Part shown: positions 30,939 to 38,250 of the stretch, piece after piece
How the letters are laid out: the number at the start of each line of letters is the position of its first letter
How positions within the stretch are numbered: the stretch's first letter is position 1
Source: Anaerolinea sp.
GTDB taxonomy: Bacteria > Chloroflexota > Anaerolineae > Anaerolineales > Villigracilaceae
Reading direction: 5' to 3'
Assembly: GCA_020723805.1 (NCBI GenBank)
Contig: DYID01000027.1
Span: 1-44,960, forward strand
Length of the DNA stretch: 44,960 bases
Notes under the pieces: model-generated
Database searches by the model: none
Told to the model about the DNA's origin: nothing
What the model saw: only the letters and a program-made list of their open reading frames with translations
Position numbers and translations under genes: made by a program

Positions 30939-31835
30939 ATGAATTTCATCGGTGAAATCGCCGGGCTTGCAACGTCTTTCTTCTTCTCCATGACGGCAAT
31001 GATATTTGCCTCCGCCGGGCGCATGGTCGGCTCGCAGGTGACGAACCGCATGCGCCTCGTGTTCGCGCTGTTTTATCTTGTCATTCTCAATACGCTCCTC
31101 TTCCGTGAACCCCTGCCCTTCTCCGCCGACCCATCACGCTGGATGTGGCTGGGAATCTCCGGGGTGATCGGGCTTTCGCTGGGAGATGCATTCCTGTTTC
31201 AGACGTTCGTCCTCGTGGGAGCCCGCCTCGGCAGTCTGCTCATGAGCCTGGCTCCCATTTTCGGTTCGGTCATCGCCTGGACCTTTTTTGGCGAAACGCT
31301 TACATTGCTGCAAATCATGGGAATTATCCTTGCCCTATCGGGGATCGGCTGGGTGGTCATGTCACATGAAGAACCGCCCGATACGCCTCATGGACACACC
31401 CGGCGCGGCGTGTTCTTCGGCGTATTGGCGGCGCTCGGTCAGGCAATTGGGTTGGTATTTTCAAAACAGGGGGTGTTTGGGGATTTCTCCCCTTTTCAGG
31501 CAAATGCGATTCGCATGTTGGCGGCAGCATCCTTCACCTGGGCATGGACCGTCTTCGAGGGCAAGGCGGGAACGACCCTTGGAGCACTGCGCGCCAAACC
31601 GCAGGTTCTTTGGCTGCTGGCGCTGGGCGCGCTGGTGGGACCGGTGCTGGGCGTCTCTTCATCCCTGCTCGCCGTGCAGTACACGGAAGTCGGTGTGGCA
31701 AGCACGCTGATGGCGCTTCCGCCGGTGATCATCCTGCCGATTAGTTACTTCGTCTTCAAGGAAAAGGTCGGCTGGCAGGCAGTGGCAGGGACGATCCTTG
31801 CCATTGCAGGCGTGGCGGTTTTATTCCTCGCATAA
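30939..31835 (+). CDS. EamA-family drug/metabolite transporter
   Basis: A 298-aa full-length DMT protein with ten predicted segments and two EamA repeats, each ending in the usual motif (GETLTLLQIMGIILALSGIGWVV and KEKVGWQAVAGTILAIAGVAVLFL). The substrate is not predictable. AAAGGA lies 11 bases before the ATG. It follows the methyltransferase-like gene on the same strand by 39 bases. Confidence 0.9.
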   Translation: MNFIGEIAGLATSFFFSMTAMIFASAGRMVGSQVTNRMRLVFALFYLVILNTLLFREPLPFSADPSRWMWLGISGVIGLSLGDAFLFQTFVLVGARLGSLLMSLAPIFGSVIAWTFFGETLTLLQIMGIILALSGIGWVVMSHEEPPDTPHGHTRRGVFFGVLAALGQAIGLVFSKQGVFGDFSPFQANAIRMLAAASFTWAWTVFEGKAGTTLGALRAKPQVLWLLALGALVGPVLGVSSSLLAVQYTEVGVASTLMALPPVIILPISYFVFKEKVGWQAVAGTILAIAGVAVLFLA

Positions 31836-31898
31836 ACGTCATCTTTCAAATCCCGTAAAGTCGGTGTAAGATGGGGTGGCTCGACAAGGATATCCTTA

Positions 31899-31981
31899 CT
31901 CACCTTACGCAGTTTTCTCGTAGCGCGACATTCATGTCGCCTGAAAACACGAGATAAATCTCGCGCTACCGCGTAAGGTGA
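31899..31981 (+). repeat. Family A structured repeat, copy A3 (short form)
   Basis: CTCACCTTACGC (31899-31910) and GCGTAAGGTGA (31971-31981) bound an inner GTAGCGCGA / TCGCGCTAC pairing and the hairpins GCGACATTCATGTCGC and CGAGATAAATCTCG. It lies 63 bases after the EamA gene and just ahead of the PRPP synthetase leader. Confidence 0.85.
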
Positions 31982-32008
31982 CATCCTTAGACAGAACAGG
32001 AAGGTAGA

Positions 32009-32983
32009 ATGTCCCATACCTCGATTCCCCCGCAGGAAGTCCGTTTTTTTAGCGGAAGTTCGAACCGACCGCTGGCAGAAAATATCGCCAGCGCGCTCGG
32101 CGTCCCTCTCGACGAAACCCACATCACCCGCTTCAGCAACGACAACCTCTACATTCAACTCGGCGCGACGGTGCGCTACCGCCGCGTGTACATCGTCCAG
32201 TCGCTTTCCCAGCCGGTCAACGACCACTTGATGGAACTGCTGATGATGCTCGACATTGCGCGCGGCGCGGCGGCATCGGAAGTCCATGCCATCATCCCCT
32301 ACTACTCCTTCGGGCGGTCCGATAAAAAGGATGCGGCGCGCATCTCCATCACCGCCCGCCTCGTCGCCGACCTGATCAAGACCGCCGGCGCCACGCATGT
32401 GATGAGCATGATGTTCCATTCGCCGCAGGTGCATGGCTTCTTCGCCATGCCCACCGACCCCCTCAGCGCCCGCCCGGTCTTCCGCGAGTACCTTTCCACC
32501 CGCAACCTGAACGACTGCATCGTCGTCGCCCCCGACATGGGCTCGGCAAAATCCGCCGCCCGCTTTGCTAAAAGCCTGCAACTGCCCATTGCCGCCGGCA
32601 ACAAGGAACGCATCTCCGACACGCAGGTGCGCATCAGCGGGCTGGTCGGCAATCAAGTGCGTGGACACAAACGCGCCCTGATTTACGATGATGAAATCGC
32701 CACCGGCGGCTCCATCGCGGAATTGAGCCGCGTGCTGATCGAGGAAGGCGTGGAGGACATCACCGTCGTCTGCACGCACGGCGTTTTCACGCGCGGCGGG
32801 CTGGAACGATTGGCGGAGATTCCGCAAATCAATGAAATCATCACCACCGACACGGTCTATATTCCGCCGGAAAGACGCCACCCCAAGTTGAAGATTCTTT
32901 CGGTCGCGCCGGTCTTCGCCCACGCCATTTACAACAACCTGCATCACGAGTCCATCAACGAATTGTTCGTGTTTGGGGAATGA
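32009..32983 (+). CDS. Ribose-phosphate pyrophosphokinase-like protein (divergent)
   Basis: A 324-aa PRPP synthetase homologue: FSGSSNRPLAENIASALG, FSNDNLYIQLG, VQSLSQPVNDHLMELLMMLD, IIPYYSFGRSDKKD and VVAPDMGSAKSAARFA follow the family order. Several key motifs are altered: the usual PYARQDRK is PYYSFGRSDKK, the KRR of the flexible loop is NKERIS, and the PRPP loop DDIxDTGGT is DDEIATGGS, losing one acidic residue. It may be a divergent PRPP synthetase or a related phosphoribosyl enzyme; a regular prs gene elsewhere would support the latter. GGAAGG precedes the ATG. Confidence 0.82.
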   Translation: MSHTSIPPQEVRFFSGSSNRPLAENIASALGVPLDETHITRFSNDNLYIQLGATVRYRRVYIVQSLSQPVNDHLMELLMMLDIARGAAASEVHAIIPYYSFGRSDKKDAARISITARLVADLIKTAGATHVMSMMFHSPQVHGFFAMPTDPLSARPVFREYLSTRNLNDCIVVAPDMGSAKSAARFAKSLQLPIAAGNKERISDTQVRISGLVGNQVRGHKRALIYDDEIATGGSIAELSRVLIEEGVEDITVVCTHGVFTRGGLERLAEIPQINEIITTDTVYIPPERRHPKLKILSVAPVFAHAIYNNLHHESINELFVFGE

Positions 32984-32995
32984 CGTATTCTCCTC

Positions 32996-33044
32996 TTGAC
33001 AACTACTTCCCTATATGCTATTCTTCCGTTGGAAGAATAGCATA
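32996..33044 (+). promoter_or_regulatory. padR promoter with 31-bp operator
   Basis: TTGACA (32996-33001), a 17-base spacer and TATTCT (33019-33024). A perfect inverted repeat of 14 bases per arm runs from TATGCTATTCTTCC (33014-33027) through GTT to GGAAGAATAGCATA (33031-33044), covering the -10 and the start site. This is what an autorepressor's operator looks like. Confidence 0.85.
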
Positions 33045-33055
33045 CGGATTTAATA

Positions 33056-33454
33056 ATGACAAATCGAATCAAACCGGATGTTGATGAATTGCTGAAAACG
33101 TGGGAGGAAAATTACAAGAAGGGACTGCTCACCTTCTGGCTTCTTCTGTTCCTGCACGAGAGACCCGCCTACGCATACGAAGCAGGCGCCGCCATCGAAG
33201 CATTAAGTCAGGGGAAAATCCTTGCCGATGAGAACAGCATCTACCGCGCCCTTAACCGCTTCGAAACACTGGGCATTGTCCAAAGTGAATTACAGGCATC
33301 CAAAGTGGGTCCGCCACGGCGATATTACACTCTCACAAAAGCGGGAGTCAGATTGCTGGCAAAGTTCATCCAACGGAACATTTTGATTTTCGAAGATGCA
33401 TCCATTGTCGAACGCATCCAGGCGGTCATAAAAGACGCCGCGGAACTCCCCTAG
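33056..33454 (+). CDS. PadR-family transcriptional regulator
   Basis: A 132-aa winged-helix regulator. LLTFWLLLFLHERPAYAYEAGAAIE, then ENSIYRALNRFETLGIVQSELQ and GPPRRYYTLTKAGVRLLAKF, carry the PadR recognition helix and wing. The C-terminal helix should mediate dimers. The 31-bp palindrome over its promoter makes autoregulation likely. The ribosome site is poor. The next gene starts 11 bases later, so the regulator and a membrane protein form a unit, a common arrangement for PadR proteins that control export or stress genes. Confidence 0.92.
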   Translation: MTNRIKPDVDELLKTWEENYKKGLLTFWLLLFLHERPAYAYEAGAAIEALSQGKILADENSIYRALNRFETLGIVQSELQASKVGPPRRYYTLTKAGVRLLAKFIQRNILIFEDASIVERIQAVIKDAAELP

Positions 33455-33465
33455 GAGGCGCAGCT

Positions 33466-33879
33466 ATGATACCCGAACAAATGGAAGGACAGCTTGAGGG
33501 ATTGAAAAAATTCCTCCTTGTTGGCGTTGGAGCAGCATTTACCCTGCTCGCGGTTACCATCATGGATATTTTGGATGGGAACACGACAATCAGAATAGAC
33601 CCGCTGTGGTTCATTCTGCAGGTGGCATTCACCCCCATCGGGTTTTACTTGTTGACAAGCAAAGCCTGGAAAATCATACCGCTTTCCGCACGCATCAACA
33701 CCGCCTTTGGCTACTTGGCGATCGGATGGGTATTGCTCCTCGCGCTGGGATTTTCAACAGCACAAGACGGGAGCAACGAATTGAACGTTCTTGTGCTTCT
33801 CAGCGGCATAGCGCTTGGGGCGTCTTACCATTACCTCAAAAAAATACACATGCGCGTCTCGGAAGACGTATTCCCCTAG
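33466..33879 (+). CDS. Four-segment membrane protein, unknown
   Basis: A 137-aa protein with hydrophobic stretches FLLVGVGAAFTLLAVTIM, PLWFILQVAFTPIGFYLL, TAFGYLAIGWVLLLALGF and LNVLVLLSGIALGASYHYL, giving four membrane helices. I recognise no family. AGGAGG sits at the right distance before the ATG. It is co-transcribed with padR and so is probably under the same operator; it may be the regulator's effector or target. Confidence 0.8.
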   Translation: MIPEQMEGQLEGLKKFLLVGVGAAFTLLAVTIMDILDGNTTIRIDPLWFILQVAFTPIGFYLLTSKAWKIIPLSARINTAFGYLAIGWVLLLALGFSTAQDGSNELNVLVLLSGIALGASYHYLKKIHMRVSEDVFP

Positions 33880-33962
33880 CGTGACTTTTAAGTCCTGCTT
33901 CAAATGACGAAATATCGTGCCATAGGATCTTCGCGGTTGCGGTCGATTTTCACCAATAACAC

Positions 33963-33983
33963 CATAGCCGCCTTAAGGCTATG
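33963..33983 (+). promoter_or_regulatory. Hairpin covering the ykvA ribosome site
   Basis: CATAGCC (33963-33969) pairs with GGCTATG (33977-33983) around GCCTTAA. The only Shine-Dalgarno-like bases (AAGG, 33975-33978) lie in its loop and 3' arm, and the start codon follows 2 bases later. The fold would lower translation unless opened. Confidence 0.5.
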
Positions 33984-33985
33984 CC

Positions 33986-34354
33986 ATGTTCGAAAAGTTT
34001 AAACAACGCGCCCGCGCCTTGAAACAGGAAGCCCTTGCCGTCTATCTGGCGGCAAAAGACCCGCGCACGCCCTGGTACGTGAAGGCGTTAGTCTTCTTCG
34101 TGGTGGCGCACACCTTCAGCCCCATAGACCTGATCCCCGATTTCATTCCGGTTCTCGGCTATCTCGACGACCTGCTCATCACACCGGGCGGACTCTGGCT
34201 GGCGGTCCGTCTGATTCCGCCGGAGGTGTTGGCGGAGGCTCGGGAACACGCGGCAGGTTCAGGCGTGGAAAGAAGCGTGAAGGCAGCCGGGGCGGCTGTT
34301 ATCTTTTTGATCTGGGTCGTTGTCATCCTTCTCTTCGTCAGATGGCTTATATAA
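33986..34354 (+). CDS. YkvA-family (DUF1232) membrane protein
   Basis: A 122-aa protein with the DUF1232 core [20 protein letters not shown] after a membrane segment ([14 protein letters not shown]) and a C-terminal helix ([19 protein letters not shown]). The N-terminus is basic and helical. The function of the family is not established. The ribosome site is inside a hairpin. The TAA stop lies in the left arm of family A copy A4, so the last residues (WLI) directly abut the repeat. Confidence 0.87.
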   Translation: MFEKFKQRARALKQEALAVYLAAKDPRTPWYVKALVFFVVAHTFSPIDLIPDFIPVLGYLDDLLITPGGLWLAVRLIPPEVLAEAREHAAGSGVERSVKAAGAAVIFLIWVVVILLFVRWLI

Positions 34355-34461
34355 CTCACCTTACGCAGTTTCTTCGTAGTGCGACACATTGTCCCCGCAA
34401 GGGGGTTCATGTCGTCTGAAAAGGCGAGATAAATCTCGCGATACTGCGTAACATGAGTTAT
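34351..34461 (+). repeat. Family A structured repeat, copy A4 (long form)
   Basis: ATAACTCACCTTACGCAGT at the left and ACTGCGTAACATGAGTTAT at the right, with two mismatches. The inner hairpin carries the CCCC GCAA GGGG extension as in A2. The stop codon of the YkvA gene (34352-34354) is part of the left arm. Confidence 0.85.
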
Positions 34462-34470
34462 ATAAGTAGT

Positions 34471-34521
34471 TTTCCCGCAGCGCGAGACAAATCTCGCGCC
34501 ACCACGTAAGGTAAGTTATAC
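34471..34521 (+). repeat. Family A partial copy (right half)
   Basis: GCGCGAGACAAATCTCGCGC and ACGTAAGGTAAGTTATA match the right half of family A, directly after A4. The remainder of the 301-base gap before ferritin holds a TATAAT at 34540-34545 and a family B element. Confidence 0.7.
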
Positions 34522-34561
34522 AATTCTCATCCAAAGCCGTATAATCAGTAAGCCGGGAACG

Positions 34562-34618
34562 CTCTGCGTAATTTGCGCTCTCCAGCGGAATGCGGCGGTA
34601 GAGACCGCCCAATACGCG
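34562..34618 (+). repeat. Family B hairpin pair before ferritin
   Basis: CGCT CTCC AGCG (34576-34587) and GGCGGT AGAG ACCGCC (34594-34609) are flanked by TGCGTA and TACGCG, which also pair. The layout is the same as at 28417, with different, still paired stems. Confidence 0.72.
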
Positions 34619-34655
34619 CTTTCGTGAAGCACTGACAATGAAAATGGAGGACCCT

Positions 34656-35150
34656 ATGATTCAAAAAACCGTACAAGACGCATTGAATGAACAGATCAAC
34701 AAGGAACTGTTCTCGTCGTATCTCTACCTTTCGATGGCGGCATGGTTCGAAGACCAGACCCTGCCCGGCTTTGCCAACTGGATGCGCGTCCAGGCGGACG
34801 AGGAACGCGAGCACGCCATGAAAATCTACGACCACATTCTGGAACGCGGCGGCAGGGTGATGCTCAAAGCCATCGAAGCGCCGAAGTCCGACTGGGCATC
34901 GCCGCTGGAGGCTGCCGAGGAAGTGGCGGCGCACGAGGCAAAGGTGACCGCCTCCATCCATGCGCTGTACGAACTGGCGCTCAAGGAAAAGGATTATCCC
35001 GCCCAGGTGATGCTCCAGTGGTTCATCAGCGAACAGGTGGAGGAGGAAAAGAACGCCGCAGAGATCGTCGCCCAACTCAAGAGAATCGAGGCGCACGAAT
35101 CGGCGGTGCTGATGCTCGACCATCGCCTTTCCAAACGCCAGGGCGAGTAG
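34656..35150 (+). CDS. ftnA: Ferritin (FtnA type)
   Basis: A 164-aa non-haem ferritin that stores iron as a ferric core. The ferroxidase ligands are visible: Glu in NKELFSSYLYLSM, Glu and His in ADEEREHAMKIYDHI, Glu in AAHEAKVTASIH and the pair in QWFISEQVEEEKNAAEIV. ATG 34656 has GGAGG 5 bases upstream; an in-frame ATG at 34638 lacks one. A TATAAT lies about 110 bases upstream without a clear -35. A terminator follows. No Fur-type box was recognised. Confidence 0.96.
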   Translation: MIQKTVQDALNEQINKELFSSYLYLSMAAWFEDQTLPGFANWMRVQADEEREHAMKIYDHILERGGRVMLKAIEAPKSDWASPLEAAEEVAAHEAKVTASIHALYELALKEKDYPAQVMLQWFISEQVEEEKNAAEIVAQLKRIEAHESAVLMLDHRLSKRQGE

Positions 35151-35158
35151 TTTGCCGC

Positions 35159-35192
35159 AGACCCCGAGGGCGCTGCCCTTGGGGTCTTTTTT
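35159..35192 (+). terminator. Terminator of ferritin
   Basis: AGACCCCGAGGGC (35159-35171) pairs with GCCCTTGGGGTCT (35175-35187) and runs into six T residues. Confidence 0.93.
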
Positions 35193-35244
35193 ATCGCCTC
35201 GTTTCCCTTTGTTCCCCCTTCGGCAAGCCTCAAAGCAGACTTAT

Positions 35245-35279
35245 GCCGGCGGACACGTTAGAGAACGTGTCCTACGCTT
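35245..35279 (+). repeat. Family B hairpin (single)
   Basis: GGACACGT TAGAGA ACGTGTCC (35251-35272) is followed by TACGC. It has the same loop as the other copies and a different, perfectly paired 8-bp stem. The rest of the gap before 35321 shows nothing else. Confidence 0.75.
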
Positions 35280-35320
35280 CGCCTGATTTTCGACCAATGC
35301 ATTAACCTTTCAACTTTCCA

Positions 35321-36376
35321 ATGACCACCTTCCTCCTCTACGGCTCCTACGGTTACACCGGTCAACTCATCGTCGAACAGGCGGTGAAAGAGGGATTGCG
35401 CCCTCTCCTCGCCGGACGCGACGAGACAAAACTGCGCGCACAGGCGCAGCAATACCACCTCGACTACCGCGCTTTCTCCCTCGCTGAGACCGATAAACTC
35501 GACGCCGCCCTGCTCGAAGCGGATGCCGTCTTGCATTGTGCCGGTCCCTTCGTGCTGACGTTCCGCCAGATGGCGGAAGCCTGCCTGCGGACCAGGCGTC
35601 ACTACGTGGACATCAGCGGGGAGATCGAAGGCTTCGAAGCGCTGGCAGGCATGAGCGCGGAGGCGAAGCGGGCGGGGATTATGCTCCTGCCCGGCGCGGG
35701 CTTCGATGTGGTCCCATCCGATTGTCTCGCCGCGTATTTGAAGCAGAGACTTCCCACCGCCACCCATTTCCGCCTGTTCCTGCGCGGGGTTGGCGGCGGC
35801 GTCTCGCGCGGGACGGCGCGCTCTGCGGTCGAGAACATGCACCGTCAGGGACGCATCCGCCGCGACGGGAAAATTGTCACCGTGCCGCCCGCCTGGCAGG
35901 TGTTGGAACAGGATTTCGGGCGCGGAGCAGTGCCGGTCGTCTCCGTCGGCTGGGGCGATGTGTCCACGGCGTATTACAGCACGGAAGTCCCGAACGTCGA
36001 AACGTATTTCGCCTTCCCGCGCGGTGCCATCCGCTTTTTGAAACTCTCGCGTTATGTGGGACCTCTGGTCTATTCCCGCCCCGTGCGGAACCTGCTCAAA
36101 TGGCTCATCGGTTATCTCATCCCGTCGGGACCTTCGCGCGAGCAAAACGAGCGCGGCTTCAGCCTGATGGTCGGCGAGATGCGCGATGCGGAGCGGGTAG
36201 TGCGGGCAAAACTGCGGACGCCGGAAGGCTATCGGCTCACCGCGCTGACCTCGGTCGAGATCATGAAGCGGATTTTGTCCGGCGATTTCAAACCCGGCTT
36301 CCAAACCCCGTCGCTTGCCTACGGCGCAGACTTCATCCTGCAATTCGACGGCGTGGAAAGAGAGGACCTGCCGTGA
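35321..36376 (+). CDS. Saccharopine-dehydrogenase-like NAD(P)-binding protein
   Basis: A 351-aa protein with an N-terminal Rossmann motif (LLYGSYGYTGQLIVEQAV) and the pattern PLLAGRD..KL, VLHCAGPFVLTFRQMAEACL, HYVDISGE and PGAGFDVVPSDCLA. This is typical of the short saccharopine-dehydrogenase-like or trans-acting enoyl reductase group, not of true lysine-pathway enzymes. The substrate is unknown. No clear ribosome site precedes ATG 35321. Its stop overlaps the next start (GTGA), so it begins a three-gene coupled unit. Confidence 0.85.
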   Translation: MTTFLLYGSYGYTGQLIVEQAVKEGLRPLLAGRDETKLRAQAQQYHLDYRAFSLAETDKLDAALLEADAVLHCAGPFVLTFRQMAEACLRTRRHYVDISGEIEGFEALAGMSAEAKRAGIMLLPGAGFDVVPSDCLAAYLKQRLPTATHFRLFLRGVGGGVSRGTARSAVENMHRQGRIRRDGKIVTVPPAWQVLEQDFGRGAVPVVSVGWGDVSTAYYSTEVPNVETYFAFPRGAIRFLKLSRYVGPLVYSRPVRNLLKWLIGYLIPSGPSREQNERGFSLMVGEMRDAERVVRAKLRTPEGYRLTALTSVEIMKRILSGDFKPGFQTPSLAYGADFILQFDGVEREDLP

Positions 36377-36939
36377 AGCGTATTCTGTTACTGACTGCCA
36401 TCGTTTTGTCTGCGTGCGCCGCGCCTGCAACGGCAGCGCCCGAAACCGTCATTTCCGATCCTTTGGCAATGGAGGACGCCATGACCATGCAACTCACCAG
36501 CCCTGCCTTCGCGCAGGGTCAGCCCATCCCCGTCAAATACACCTGCAAAGGCGAAGACATCTCCCCCGCCCTCGCCTGGGGCGAACCGCCCGCAGGCACA
36601 AAGTCCTTCGCCCTCATCATGGACGACCCCGATGCGCCCGTTGGGACCTGGGTGCATTGGGTGCTTTTCAACATCCCCGCCTCGGCGCGCGGACTGCCCG
36701 AAGCCTTCCCCGCCGACGCCTCCCTCCCCGACGGAAGCCTGAGCGGCAAAAACAGTTGGGGGCGCACCGGCTACGGCGGTCCCTGTCCGCCCAGCGGCAC
36801 ACACCGCTACTTCTTCAAACTCTACGCCCTCGACGAAACCCTCGCCATCAGCGCCGGCGCCGACAAAGGCGAACTCGAAAAAGCCATGGTCGGTCACATC
36901 CTCGCCAGCGCCGAACTGATGGGCACCTTCAGCAAATGA
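36373..36939 (+). CDS. PEBP (YbhB/YbcL) family lipoprotein
   Basis: A 188-aa protein starting at GTG 36373, four bases inside the preceding gene, with GAGAGGA upstream. The start KRILLLTAIVLSAC is a lipoprotein signal with Cys in the lipobox, so it should be lipid-anchored outside the membrane. The PEBP domain shows KYTCKGEDISPALAWGE, LIMDDPDAPVGTWVHWVLFN and WGRTGYGGPCPPSGTHRYFF with the ligand-pocket Asp and His residues. The family is often kinase-inhibitor-like, but its bacterial role is unclear. It overlaps the esterase gene by four bases. Confidence 0.93.
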   Translation: MKRILLLTAIVLSACAAPATAAPETVISDPLAMEDAMTMQLTSPAFAQGQPIPVKYTCKGEDISPALAWGEPPAGTKSFALIMDDPDAPVGTWVHWVLFNIPASARGLPEAFPADASLPDGSLSGKNSWGRTGYGGPCPPSGTHRYFFKLYALDETLAISAGADKGELEKAMVGHILASAELMGTFSK

Positions 36940-38015
36940 CGACGATTAACGACTCGCTCATTCAGCGTGCCTTCAAAGAGGGCAACCCCGTCATCCACGT
37001 TGACCGCGCGGTCTTCATCTGGCAGGGCGAGACAGCGCCTCACTTGATTGGCGACTTCGACCACTGGGGCGGCAGACCAAGACGATTCAAACGCCTCTCT
37101 CCTCGACTTGTGCCTGATTCGACCCAATCCATCTGGTACGCCGCCCTGACCCTTCCCCGCGACGCCTACGTCGAATATGCCTTCCGCGACCCGGTCTCGC
37201 AGGAGAATTTTCTCGACCCGTTGAATCGCAAGACTGTCCCCAACGGCATGGGCGGGCGCAACAACTACTTCTACATGCCCGAAACCATGCCCCCGCCGTT
37301 CCACCTGCGCCGCGCCGATGTGACGCCCGGCGCATTGACGAGCCATCGCGTGGAGACAAGATGGCTGCGCGACGATTACGAGCGTGAAATCTATTTCTAC
37401 CGTCCGCCGGTCAAACAGCCTGTTCCCCTGCTGGTGGTCTACGACGGGCAGGATTATCTGCACCGCGCCAAACTGAGCGTCATCGTGGACAACCTCATTG
37501 CCGAGGGACGCATCCAGCCGATTGCCATGGCGTTCCTCCCCAGCGGCGGGCGCTGGCGCAATGTGGAATACGCCTGTTCCGACGCTACGCTCCTGTGGCT
37601 CGATCAAATCGTCCTACCGCTGGCGCGTGAACAACTCAACCTGCTGGACGTGAAAAAACAGCCCGGCGCTTACGGTGTGCTGGGCGCCTCGCTGGGCGGG
37701 ACGATGGCTTTTCACACCGGCTTGCGGATGCCCGATGTGTTCGGCAAGGTCATCAGCCAGGCGGGAGCGTTCAACATCGAAAGCCGCGACTTCGTCATTG
37801 TGGACCTCGTCCGTCACGGGCAGGCGCGCGGGCTGAAGATCTGGATGGACATCGGACGGCTGGACATTCTGCTGGAAGACAACCGCTGGATATATGCGCT
37901 GTTGCAGGAGAAGGGATACAACGTGACCTGCCGCGAGTTCACGGCAGGTCATAACTACACGGCATGGAGGAATGACGTCTGGCGCGGGCTGGAGGCGCTG
38001 TTCCCAGTGGGATAA
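36936..38015 (+). CDS. Esterase, enterochelin-esterase-like (esterase D/PHB depolymerase fold)
   Basis: A 359-aa protein. The first 120 residues resemble an early-set/CBM48-like domain (FIWQGETAPHLIGDFDHWGG, YVEYAFRDP), followed by an alpha/beta hydrolase. PVPLLVVYDGQDYL, the nucleophile in GVLGASLGGTMAFHTG, Asp in WMDIGRLDILLED and His in TAGHNYTAWRN form the likely triad. Fes-type enzymes cut siderophore esters, but many relatives act on other esters. ATGA overlap with the lipoprotein gene implies coupling. No signal peptide is visible, so it is probably cytoplasmic. Confidence 0.86.
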   Translation: MTTINDSLIQRAFKEGNPVIHVDRAVFIWQGETAPHLIGDFDHWGGRPRRFKRLSPRLVPDSTQSIWYAALTLPRDAYVEYAFRDPVSQENFLDPLNRKTVPNGMGGRNNYFYMPETMPPPFHLRRADVTPGALTSHRVETRWLRDDYEREIYFYRPPVKQPVPLLVVYDGQDYLHRAKLSVIVDNLIAEGRIQPIAMAFLPSGGRWRNVEYACSDATLLWLDQIVLPLAREQLNLLDVKKQPGAYGVLGASLGGTMAFHTGLRMPDVFGKVISQAGAFNIESRDFVIVDLVRHGQARGLKIWMDIGRLDILLEDNRWIYALLQEKGYNVTCREFTAGHNYTAWRNDVWRGLEALFPVG

Positions 38016-38250
38016 AAAGCACTCAAACCAATAACGGGGGGAGAGACAGCATCCATGAAGGGATGTATCGAATTGTTTCATTTTCAAATTAATCGAACAA
38101 TGTCAACACGCTTCGTCCATATTTAAATGTAACGTCAATATAATGACATTCGTCACCGAAATTTGCCATAAATATTTGTATCCTACGGCAAAATAGATCG
38201 TCTTGTGTGCATAGTAAACGTGCATCTCTACTATTTTGGGAGGCAAAGCC
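38016..38250 (+). promoter_or_regulatory. Leader region of the giant protease gene
   Basis: These 235 bases are AT-rich and hold no gene I can support. TATAAT at 38139-38144 lies within GTCA ATATAA TGAC, but no good -35 is seen. TTTGCC (38160-38165) could pair with GGCAAA (38185-38190). GGGAGG is the ribosome site for ATG 38251. A leader of about 100 bases suggests control, but I recognise no riboswitch. Confidence 0.35.

Noticed and set aside
35536-36939. A 467-codon frame running through the saccharopine-dehydrogenase-like gene into the PEBP gene
   Set aside because: The first 279 codons are out of frame with the recognised gene and encode Arg-rich nonsense. The true PEBP start is GTG 36373, with a lipoprotein signal.
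38016-38250. Cyclic di-GMP or other riboswitch ahead of the protease gene
   Set aside because: Only a weak six-base pairing and AT-rich sequence are present. None of the conserved cores I know could be found.
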